A stretch of 37,463 nucleotides of DNA. It comes from an uncultured Lachnospiraceae bacterium (GTDB taxonomy: Bacteria; Bacillota; Clostridia; Lachnospirales; Lachnospiraceae). The notes under the pieces were generated by a model. It was not told the DNA's origin. It did not search any database and worked only from the letters and a program-made list of their open reading frames with translations. Shown piece after piece: positions 7,419-15,479 of this stretch. Positions within the stretch are counted from its first letter, which is position 1. Each line of letters opens with the position of its first letter. Made by a program: the position numbers and the translations under genes. Location of the stretch: assembly GCA_905233955.1 (NCBI GenBank), contig CAJOFQ010000011.1, forward strand, positions 1 to 37,463. Direction: 5' to 3'.

Positions 7419-8282
7419 ATGAGCGATTGGATAGCGGTAGTTGACGATGATGTAACAATACTTGGGGTGGCAAGACAGGTACTTGGCGCCAATGACATGC
7501 GTGTCAGCTGTTTAAAGTCAGGCGAGGAGCTTCTAACATTTTTGGGCGAGAACTCTCCTGACATTATACTTTTAGATATTCATTTGCCAGGGATGGACGG
7601 AATAGAGGTGTTGAATATTCTTCACTCCATGCCGCAAAGATCACATATTCCCGTCATAATACTGACAGGTGATTCAGACAGCCATACAGAGGCCAGGGGA
7701 CTGGCATCAGGGGCAATGGATTTTATCGCCAAGCCCTTTGTACCGGAGGTTTTGCTGCTTCGTGTAAAACATACCCTGCAGCTTGTAAGATTTCAGGCAG
7801 CAAGTGATAATCCGGATACGCACGATGTATCCAGGTCGTCATTTTATGACGAAGGAACTTTGGGGGCTTCGTATCATGACGATGAAAAAGCGTATGAGCT
7901 TTTATCCAATCTAAGGGAGAGGGATGTTCAGGAAGGTGGAATGCTGGTAACTTACTCCCAGTTTAGATTGTTGTATCATTATCTGGTGAGAATAGAGCAG
8001 AGCTGTAATTTTGAGAGCAGGCTTTTAATCCTTACCCTAAGAAGCAGTGAGCGCTCGGATGAGGAGCTTGATATACTTACCGAAGCTCTTACCAAGGCAG
8101 CCAGGAGAGCATTAAGAACCGGGGATGTGGTAACAAAAGAAAGCGCTTCATGCGCTCTTGTAATGTTGTTTGACACAGACCAGGAGAATGTTGAACGGAT
8201 CAAGGAACGAATTATAGAACGGTGGAATGAAACAGGCGACAGGGCCGGAGTAGAAGTGACATATGAATCCGAATGGATATAA
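7419..8282 (+). CDS. Response regulator with degenerate GGDEF-like domain
   Basis: 287 residues. Receiver at about 3-122 with acidic DDD (9-11), phospho-acceptor D53 (LLDIHLPGMDG), T83 and K105 (IAKPF). The C-terminal part (about 165-280) follows the strand/helix pattern of diguanylate cyclases: RLLILTL is the first strand, an LxxLTEALTKAARRALRTGDVV helix follows, and SCALVMLF sits where the active-site strand lies. The GGDEF signature and iND/metal residues are absent; ESASC stands in its place. It is unlikely to make c-di-GMP and may act as a binding or dimerisation output. AGGTGG precedes the ATG. The stop overlaps the start of the next kinase by 20 bases. The GGDEF homology is my inference from pattern, not a search. 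Confidence 0.75.
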   Translation: MSDWIAVVDDDVTILGVARQVLGANDMRVSCLKSGEELLTFLGENSPDIILLDIHLPGMDGIEVLNILHSMPQRSHIPVIILTGDSDSHTEARGLASGAMDFIAKPFVPEVLLLRVKHTLQLVRFQAASDNPDTHDVSRSSFYDEGTLGASYHDDEKAYELLSNLRERDVQEGGMLVTYSQFRLLYHYLVRIEQSCNFESRLLILTLRSSERSDEELDILTEALTKAARRALRTGDVVTKESASCALVMLFDTDQENVERIKERIIERWNETGDRAGVEVTYESEWI

Positions 8283-11010
8283 AATGAGAAAAGACATTCC
8301 TCTGGCTGAGGAAGAACACAGTGAGCGTGAGTACATTAATACAGCTCATCTTATGGTCCTGTTCTGTGAGACTTTTTTCGGACTGATCCTTATTGCCGAA
8401 GATATATTTTTGGGCTGGGAGAGATGGGTAATACCGCTTATAATATTTGAGCTGGTGATATGCTGGTGGCTTCATCTGGCCCAGTCTTTTACGCCTGTGC
8501 GCAGGCTTCGTTTTTATGCCACAACAGAGTGGATCACATTTTTCTTTTACGGTGTGCATCAGACCAGCTTCTATGACTTGTCGTCAGTCATGGTGGTTAT
8601 TATGCTGATTTTTACCATGACCGGAGAACTGGATATAGTTTATTCAGGCATGGTTACTTATTATCTGACTATTCTCTATGATCTGATCTTTGTTCCCGGA
8701 GACAGGTTTTCCCTTACGATTCTTAATGTTACCCGTATTCTGCTGCATATTGCAGTAATTACGCTGGCGGGTCTGATTTCCAGGAGTATGATTTTACGCC
8801 GCAGAATGCAGGAACGGGGTTTCAGGGATCAAATTGCCATTTTGGAAGAAATGAATCAGCAGACGGAGGATTTTTTGACAAATGTATCCCATGAGCTTAG
8901 AACTCCAATTAACGCGGTTATGGGAATTTCTTCGGTGCTGTATAAAAGTGAGAATGATTCCAAGAGAAAGCGCAGCCTAAGATCTATCAGGGAAGCGGGC
9001 GTCAGGTTATCTGATCAGGTAGGAGATATACTGGATCATACCGAGATCAATACCGGCAGGCTTACAATAAGTGAAGATGAATACATGATATCCTCTGTGG
9101 TCAACGATCTTCTTACGGAGATCCGTGGAGCATCAGGGGATGTTGATATGCTCTTTGATATAGCGGCGGATGTTCCATCGGTACTAAAGGGCGATGTCAG
9201 GAAGGTCAAAAAAATAATAAGGCATCTTGTGGAGAACTCCTTAAAATTTACAAAGGATGGGGCGGTATATATCGGTATAGGTGCCTTCAAAAAACCATAT
9301 GGCGTCAATCTGCTTATAAGGGTGAGTGATACTGGAATAGGTATCAGTGAATCAGAGGTTGAGCAGATTACGGAACAGTTTTATCAGACCAACAGCGGCA
9401 GGAGCAGAAGCGCCGGAGGCTTGGGCCTGGGACTTTCGATTGTAGCGGGTCTTACAACTGCTATGGAGGGGTTTTTGACCATCAAAAGCAAGCCTGATGA
9501 TGGAACATCAGTATATGTCACCATTCCCCAAAGGGTTGTGGACGAAGCGCCATGTCTGGCTGATGGGGATTTGACAAGATGTGTCGTGGCATATTACGAC
9601 AGACCGGAGACTTATCAGATCACCAGGGTATGGGAATTCTACAACGACCTGGTTAACCACCTTGCCCAGGGCCTTAAGATTACTGTCCACAGAGTTACGG
9701 ATATAGCTCAGCTTGAAGCATTAAAAGCCCAGACATCACTTACCCATGTATTTATGGGATGGGCGGAATACAATAAGGATATGGATTATTTTAACCGTAC
9801 AGCCGATGATGTTAATATAGTAGTTGCGGTTGATGACTTTTCCAGAATATCAAACAGCAGCGGGATTCATTTTATCAAGACTCCGCTGTCAAGCTTTTCG
9901 GTTCTTAAGGCTCTTGCCGGCAGCAATGAAATAATTGACTTCAAATCCACCGAGAACAAACAGATGATATGTCCGGGTGTCAGTGTTCTGGTAGTTGATG
10001 ATGAGGTTATGAATCTGGTAGTAGCCAGAGGCATTTTTAAGGATTATCAGCTTACGGTTGCGACGGCGGAAAGCGGTGAAGAGGCCATCAGGCTTTGCAG
10101 AGAGCACACTTATGATATCATCTTTATGGATCATATGATGCCGGGGATGGATGGTGTCGAAGCGAAGAAATATATTTCCGGAGATGATCCTGATCACAGG
10201 ATGAAGATAGTTGCACTTACGGCTAATGCTGTAAGCGGAGCCCGTGAGATGTTCTTTAATGAAGGCTTTGACGAGTTTATCGCCAAGCCGCTGGAGAACA
10301 GAGAACTTGAGAGGGTTCTGAAAAAACTGCTTCCCTCTTCTTCCATAAGGTATATAGAATCAACACATCCTTCCATAACTGATGCGTTGCCGAAGGAGCA
10401 GGATAAGCCGGTCAGGGCCCGGAGCAATCCGACCCTTGAATCACTTGAAAAGACAGGTCTTAATGTTACAAAGGGAATAGAGTACTGCATGGGTCATGAG
10501 GATATGTACATATCCCTGCTTAAGATATTTGTAGAGGATGCCATTAAGATGACAGATGAGCTTTTGGATGATTCTGCCATGGCTTCAGACACTGTAGCAA
10601 GAAGAACTGCCATAGAGACAACAGCCAGGCTTTTGGGGGCAGATGCCATTGCGGGGCAGGTGTGGGATATTTCACTGGATGAGCTTTGCAATAATATTAA
10701 GGAGCTTTCGGATTCAATAGACCGGATATTGTCCCACAAAGCTTCAGACAGCAAGAAGGATGAGAGCAGCCTTATGAACACATGGCTGGGGCTGGGCGAA
10801 GCGCTTAGAACCTATGAGGCCAATCGTGCCCTTGATTGCCTTGCGCTTATAAGGGATGGAATTTCTTCCGAATACAAAGTTACTTCTGTTCTTGATGAAT
10901 TAGAAGGAAAAATTAAAAACTATGAATTTACCGCGGCTCTTAATCTTTTTAAATCGACAGAACTGAGTGATACGCAGCATTCACACCTTGCAGAAAACCA
11001 GGGGGAATAA
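8263..11010 (+). CDS. Membrane hybrid histidine kinase with pseudo-receiver and pseudo-Hpt (HK2)
   Basis: 915 residues from ATG 8263; ATG 8284 is an alternative start. About six membrane segments (28-172), a coiled coil, HisKA with H210 (NVSHELRTPINAV) and an intact HATPase (ENSLKFT, DTGIGI, GGLGLGLSI) come first. A domain at about 436-560 looks like a degenerate receiver. A good receiver follows (about 570-695) with D623 in MDHMMPGMDG and a KP lysine. Residues about 732-800 match an Hpt domain, but the H-x-x-K positions are T782 and E785 (RTAIETTARLLGA), so it cannot take phosphate there. The last 60 residues resemble the tail of the 13705 protein. No extracytoplasmic sensor domain is visible, so sensing is probably by the membrane region. 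Confidence 0.92.
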   Translation: MNPNGYKMRKDIPLAEEEHSEREYINTAHLMVLFCETFFGLILIAEDIFLGWERWVIPLIIFELVICWWLHLAQSFTPVRRLRFYATTEWITFFFYGVHQTSFYDLSSVMVVIMLIFTMTGELDIVYSGMVTYYLTILYDLIFVPGDRFSLTILNVTRILLHIAVITLAGLISRSMILRRRMQERGFRDQIAILEEMNQQTEDFLTNVSHELRTPINAVMGISSVLYKSENDSKRKRSLRSIREAGVRLSDQVGDILDHTEINTGRLTISEDEYMISSVVNDLLTEIRGASGDVDMLFDIAADVPSVLKGDVRKVKKIIRHLVENSLKFTKDGAVYIGIGAFKKPYGVNLLIRVSDTGIGISESEVEQITEQFYQTNSGRSRSAGGLGLGLSIVAGLTTAMEGFLTIKSKPDDGTSVYVTIPQRVVDEAPCLADGDLTRCVVAYYDRPETYQITRVWEFYNDLVNHLAQGLKITVHRVTDIAQLEALKAQTSLTHVFMGWAEYNKDMDYFNRTADDVNIVVAVDDFSRISNSSGIHFIKTPLSSFSVLKALAGSNEIIDFKSTENKQMICPGVSVLVVDDEVMNLVVARGIFKDYQLTVATAESGEEAIRLCREHTYDIIFMDHMMPGMDGVEAKKYISGDDPDHRMKIVALTANAVSGAREMFFNEGFDEFIAKPLENRELERVLKKLLPSSSIRYIESTHPSITDALPKEQDKPVRARSNPTLESLEKTGLNVTKGIEYCMGHEDMYISLLKIFVEDAIKMTDELLDDSAMASDTVARRTAIETTARLLGADAIAGQVWDISLDELCNNIKELSDSIDRILSHKASDSKKDESSLMNTWLGLGEALRTYEANRALDCLALIRDGISSEYKVTSVLDELEGKIKNYEFTAALNLFKSTELSDTQHSHLAENQGE

Positions 11011-11013
11011 TTC

Positions 11014-13698
11014 TTGAATAAGCTTAAGTCCAGGATCAAATACATACAGGATCCTTCCATAACGACGCAGGATCGGATGTTTCGGATTTTAGTATCGACA
11101 AGCCTTTTGATATTGCCCGCAGTAATGGTATTTGCCGCACTGGTGGGAGAAGGCGTCCAGGTAGTTGTAATGCTTGGGCTTATTTGGTTTGCAGTTTTTT
11201 TGATGACTATGTTTTCTGTGCGTACCGGCAAGGTAAATGCAGCAATTTATATTACAGGGATCCTTATAATTTTTGTTGCCCTTCCTGTGGGGTTTTTCTT
11301 TGGAGGCGGTGTCAATGGCGGATCGCCGGTGTGGTTTGTATTTAGTTTTGTTTATACCTGTCTGTTTTTATCAGGTTCAAAAAGAAAGCTTTTTTTAATA
11401 CTTAATGCCTGTGTGGCTACGCTGTGTTATCTTCTGGCAGGATGGTTTCCTTCGCTTGTTTCGGGACACTCAAGTGATCTGGCGTATTTCGATTCCTATT
11501 CCCAGATCATGCTTTTATCCACTATCATTTGCGTGATGATAATTTTTCAAAAATCGGCATATGAGGAGCAAAACAGATTCTCCGAGGAGCAAAAGCGTAA
11601 AATAATAGAATTAAACGAGACCCAGAATCATTTTTTTTCCAGCATGAGTCATGAGATAAGGACCCCGATAAACACTATAATAGGTCTTAATGAGATGACA
11701 TTAAGGGAGGAAAATCTTTCCGATGAAGTAATAGAAAATGCTATTAACATCCAGGGCGCCAGCCGGATTCTGTTGTCCCTTATCAATGATATTCTGGATA
11801 TGTCTAAAATTGAATCCGGACAGATGGCAATAGTTAATATGCCCTACGATACAGGGGCCATGCTGTCCGAGATAGTCAATATGATATGGAGCAGCGCCAA
11901 AAAAAAGGGCCTGTCACTGCATGTTAATGTTGACCCGGCACTTCCGGCGGTAATGAATGGCGATGAAGTGCGAATCAAGCAGATTTTGATTAATATCCTA
12001 AGCAACGCTGTCAAATACACTAACGAAGGTGATATTACACTTTCTGTTATGTGCAGAAAAAAAGACAACGATACAGTAATAGTTACCTATTCAGTTGAGG
12101 ACACAGGAATAGGAATACGCAAGGAAAGCATACCTCATTTATTTTCCGCCTTTCGCAGGATGGATGAGGACAAAAACCGTTACATTGAAGGTACCGGGCT
12201 TGGCCTTTCCATAGTTAAGCAGTTAGTGGATCTTATGGGAGGGGAGATAACTGTTGACAGCATCTACACCAAAGGTTCCAAATTCGTTATAACTCTGGAG
12301 CAGTCTGTAGAGGATTACAGCGAGATTGGTGAGATCAATCTGGAAGCAGACAGAACAGGCAAAAAACGAAAGTCATATCAAAAATCTTTTGAGGCTCCCA
12401 AAGCCAGGATACTGGTAGTTGATGACAATGAAGTCAATCTTTTGGTCGTAAAAAAACTCCTTCGCCAGACCGGTATCAAGGTAGATACTGTTCAAAGCGG
12501 CCAGGAGTGCCTCAAGGAGACAATGCGCATATCATATGATCTTATATTTATGGATCATCTTATGCCCGGGATGGACGGAGTGGAATGTCTGCATGCCATC
12601 AGGACCCAGACTACAGGCTTGAACCGTGAGACTCCCATAATAGCTCTTACAGCCAATGCTGGCAGCGATATGGTTGCCATGTATGAAAGAGAAGGGTTTG
12701 ATGATTGTCTGTTAAAGCCTGTGGATGGAGAGAGCATTGAAAAAACTGTTATAAAACACCTGCCTGCGCAGTTGGTTGTGACCTCTTACGAGGGAGAGAG
12801 TGATATGCTTTCGGATGCCACCGTAAAAAAGATCATAGCCAAAAGGTCGGTGGTTATTACTACAGAAAGTGTCTGTGATCTTCCGGAAGAGGTCATTAAA
12901 AAGAATCGCATTGAGATTATGAATTATTCCATTCACACTGAAGGTGGAATATTTCTGGATGGTATTGAGATCAATGGCGACGGAGTACTGTCTTATCTGG
13001 AAAAAATGGGCAAGAACGCAGGTACGATGGAACCGGAGGTTCCGCAATACATAGAATTTTTTGCCAGAGCCCTTGAGAGTGCCCAGCATGTAATTCATAT
13101 CGCTGCAGGCAAGGGTACAAGTGGAGCTTACCCCAAGGCTATAGCAGCCTCATCTACCTTTGGCAATGTTACAGTTATTAATTCAATGCAGATGTCCTGC
13201 GGACTGGGGCTTTTAGTACTCAAGGCCTGTGCCATGGTTGGGCAGGGAATGATGGCCAAGGATATTGCGGAAAATATTATGCGTATGCGAACAGATATAC
13301 ACACCGGATTCCTACTGGACAGCACAAAATATCTAAAGCGCAACGGCCGTATTCCTACCAGGGCCAATGTTATTTGCGAGGCCTTCATGCTTCATCCGGC
13401 TGTTATGATGACACCGGAGGGAATGCGCATGAAAAGGCTGTATCCCGGCAGGAGAAATGCTGCATGGAAGCACTACATCAATAGTATTCTAAGGGATCCT
13501 GCTTCCATAGACAAAGGCATACTTTTTATAGCCTACTCCGGACTGAATAATCGTCAGCTTGACGAAATAGAAGAGCTTGTCAAAAAGAAGATCAGCTTTG
13601 AAAAGATTGTAAGACAGCGTGTATCAGGCTCCAGTGCCGTAATGTATGGACCGGGTACATTTGGGCTTGTTTTTTCAACTTTTGCGCAGCAGAGGTGA
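11014..13698 (+). CDS. Membrane hybrid histidine kinase fused to a DegV (FakB-like) domain (HK3)
   Basis: 894 residues, starting at TTG 11014 with AGGGGG eight bases upstream and a 3-base gap after HK2. Order: six predicted membrane segments (about 22-190), HisKA with H213 (SSMSHEIRTPINTIIG), HATPase with LSNAVKYT, DTGIGI and GTGLGLSI, receiver (about 465-585) with D514 in MDHLMPGMDG and an LKP lysine. A complete DegV fold then runs from about 610 to 892: VVITTESVCDLPEE at its start, FLDGIEI, GTSGAYPKAI, LDSTKYLKRNGRIP and YGPGTFGLVF at its end. DegV/FakB proteins bind a long-chain fatty acid in a buried pocket. The usual TSQPS loop is TMEPE here, and the histidine before GPG is replaced (MYGPG). 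The kinase core is intact. The fusion is the outstanding gene of the window; see findings. Confidence 0.93.
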   Translation: MNKLKSRIKYIQDPSITTQDRMFRILVSTSLLILPAVMVFAALVGEGVQVVVMLGLIWFAVFLMTMFSVRTGKVNAAIYITGILIIFVALPVGFFFGGGVNGGSPVWFVFSFVYTCLFLSGSKRKLFLILNACVATLCYLLAGWFPSLVSGHSSDLAYFDSYSQIMLLSTIICVMIIFQKSAYEEQNRFSEEQKRKIIELNETQNHFFSSMSHEIRTPINTIIGLNEMTLREENLSDEVIENAINIQGASRILLSLINDILDMSKIESGQMAIVNMPYDTGAMLSEIVNMIWSSAKKKGLSLHVNVDPALPAVMNGDEVRIKQILINILSNAVKYTNEGDITLSVMCRKKDNDTVIVTYSVEDTGIGIRKESIPHLFSAFRRMDEDKNRYIEGTGLGLSIVKQLVDLMGGEITVDSIYTKGSKFVITLEQSVEDYSEIGEINLEADRTGKKRKSYQKSFEAPKARILVVDDNEVNLLVVKKLLRQTGIKVDTVQSGQECLKETMRISYDLIFMDHLMPGMDGVECLHAIRTQTTGLNRETPIIALTANAGSDMVAMYEREGFDDCLLKPVDGESIEKTVIKHLPAQLVVTSYEGESDMLSDATVKKIIAKRSVVITTESVCDLPEEVIKKNRIEIMNYSIHTEGGIFLDGIEINGDGVLSYLEKMGKNAGTMEPEVPQYIEFFARALESAQHVIHIAAGKGTSGAYPKAIAASSTFGNVTVINSMQMSCGLGLLVLKACAMVGQGMMAKDIAENIMRMRTDIHTGFLLDSTKYLKRNGRIPTRANVICEAFMLHPAVMMTPEGMRMKRLYPGRRNAAWKHYINSILRDPASIDKGILFIAYSGLNNRQLDEIEELVKKKISFEKIVRQRVSGSSAVMYGPGTFGLVFSTFAQQR

Positions 13699-13704
13699 TA
13701 GATT

Positions 13705-14652
13705 ATGGCAGATGTTCTGGTAATAGACGACACTCGGATAGAGAGGGTTTTCCTGTGCAGTCTGTTGGAGCGCCTGGGGGTGAGTTCCGATGAGGCTTCA
13801 AGCGGGCAGCAGGGGATAGATATGGCAGGAAGCGGCAGCTACAGGCTGATATTTGTTGACGATGTGATGCCAGGTCTGGATGGAGAAAGCACGCTTAAGA
13901 AGATTAAAAGCATTAAGCCTGATACACCGATTGTTATAACAGGAGAAAATAATTCATCAGATTCCATGTTCGTCTTGAAAAAACCTGTAGAATATCGTAG
14001 ACTTACAGAGATACTGCAAAAATATCTGACATTTTCACCGGAACATTACAGTCACTCTCCCTTGGAGGGACTGTTGGATATTTCGTTGGGAGAGCGTTTT
14101 TGTGGTTCAAATGAAGGCTTCAGGGAGGCTCTGGCAGTGTTTTATGACACTCTCAAGGCCAGATCTTGTGAGATCGAAAAATACTATAATGACGGAGAAT
14201 GGAAGCTGTACACCATCAAGGTTCATGCCCTTAAGAGTTCATCCAGAATAATAGGAGCGAGTTCCCTGTCGTCCTTTGCCGAAGAGCTGGAAGAAGCAGG
14301 CAAGGAACAAAATATTGACAGGATCACAAGGGACACCCCAAAGCTTTTGGAGGACTACAGGAAGCTTTATGAACCAATTGGGGAGTATCTGGGAATTAAT
14401 AATACCGCAGGAGACGATTCGGACGACAGACCAGAAGTACCTGCCGGCAAGCTTGCAGACGCGTATGAATCCATGCCGGAGTTTATAGAACAGATGGATG
14501 TTGACCTTATGGAGATGGTACTGGATTCTATTGAGGAGTACCGTTTGCCCGAAGAGGACGCCAAGGTTATCGGCAGGATCAGAGAATGTCTTACGGAACT
14601 GGATTGGGATAGCATGACAGATATTTTAAAAAAGAGGAGAGCGGATTCATGA
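13705..14652 (+). CDS. Receiver-Hpt protein with C-terminal helical tail
   Basis: 315 residues. Receiver at about 1-105 with D8-D9, phospho-acceptor D52 (VDDVMPGLDG) and K93 (KKP). The stretch between the fourth and fifth strands is about ten residues shorter than in the neighbouring receivers, so helix 4 is largely missing. An Hpt domain (about 125-225) has H174 in KVHALKSSSRIIGA. A 75-residue tail (about 235-315) ends in ELDWDSMTDILKK and resembles the end of HK2. The protein could receive phosphate on D52 and exchange it through H174 with other receivers. AGAGGTG precedes the ATG, and its stop overlaps the next start (ATGA). Confidence 0.9.
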   Translation: MADVLVIDDTRIERVFLCSLLERLGVSSDEASSGQQGIDMAGSGSYRLIFVDDVMPGLDGESTLKKIKSIKPDTPIVITGENNSSDSMFVLKKPVEYRRLTEILQKYLTFSPEHYSHSPLEGLLDISLGERFCGSNEGFREALAVFYDTLKARSCEIEKYYNDGEWKLYTIKVHALKSSSRIIGASSLSSFAEELEEAGKEQNIDRITRDTPKLLEDYRKLYEPIGEYLGINNTAGDDSDDRPEVPAGKLADAYESMPEFIEQMDVDLMEMVLDSIEEYRLPEEDAKVIGRIRECLTELDWDSMTDILKKRRADS

Positions 14653-15479
14653 GCGAAGAAGCTAAGAATAAATTGCCGGAAGAAGAAAATAAGGCTGCAA
14701 AGCAGCCTCCCAGGCTTTTAATAGTCAGCGAAGCAGAGACATTTTCAGTCAAGGGTTTGGAAACCAGGCTTGAGGGGATCGGTGTAGATGCTGATTTTGT
14801 GATCACCAAGCTTAAGAACCTGGAAGAGAGGGCTGACGAGGCTCAGATGTTTGTATTCTATATGGATCAGTCTGTGGGGAACAATCCCGATATACTGGTG
14901 TTTTTAAATGACACCTGCACAGAAAAAGAGATCCAGATGATCCTTATAGGTACCCGTCTGGAATACGAAGCTGTCATGAATTACTTTGACCGCAAAAATG
15001 TTCTTGAATGGTTTGAAAGACCCTTGAATATGGAGAAATTCTTAGAGAGGGTAGATACTTATTTTGAGGCTGCATCCATTGAAGCCAGAAAAAAGAGTAT
15101 TCTGATCGTGGACGACGATGTGGCTTACATGCAGATGATACGCACCTGGCTTAAGGGCTCTTACCGTGTCGGTATGGCCAATTCCGGCGCCCAGGCTATA
15201 ACCTGGCTTGCCAAGAATGAGGCGGATCTGATTCTTTTGGATTATGATATGCCCATCACATCTGGACCCAAGATTTTAGAGATGCTCAAATCCGAAGCAG
15301 AGACAAGCACCATTCCTGTTATGTTCTTAACAGGCAAGGGGGATCGTATGAGCATCCTTCGTGTACTTAGCTTAAAGCCGGCTGATTACCTGCTCAAGAC
15401 CATCGACAAGAAGGGTCTGCTTGAGAAAATGGATGAATTCTTCCAGCACAAAGAAAAAGGAGATAGAGGAGAACACTGA
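14649..15479 (+). CDS. Two-receiver response regulator (first receiver degenerate)
   Basis: 276 residues. The first receiver-like domain (about 21-140) starts LLIVSEAETF, lacks the acidic pair, and has no aspartate in the usual phospho-acceptor context (FVFYMDQSVG); it retains an RP dipeptide (WFERPL) where KP is usual. The second receiver (about 149-268) is complete: DDD 155-157, D198 in LLDYDMPITSG, T228 and K250. It has no output domain. Translation is coupled both ways: ATGA overlap with the gene before and a one-base overlap (TGATG) with the esterase after. The coupling to an enzyme gene suggests it acts with the acyl enzymes or by protein contact rather than on DNA; this is inference. 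Confidence 0.9.
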   Translation: MSEEAKNKLPEEENKAAKQPPRLLIVSEAETFSVKGLETRLEGIGVDADFVITKLKNLEERADEAQMFVFYMDQSVGNNPDILVFLNDTCTEKEIQMILIGTRLEYEAVMNYFDRKNVLEWFERPLNMEKFLERVDTYFEAASIEARKKSILIVDDDVAYMQMIRTWLKGSYRVGMANSGAQAITWLAKNEADLILLDYDMPITSGPKILEMLKSEAETSTIPVMFLTGKGDRMSILRVLSLKPADYLLKTIDKKGLLEKMDEFFQHKEKGDRGEH

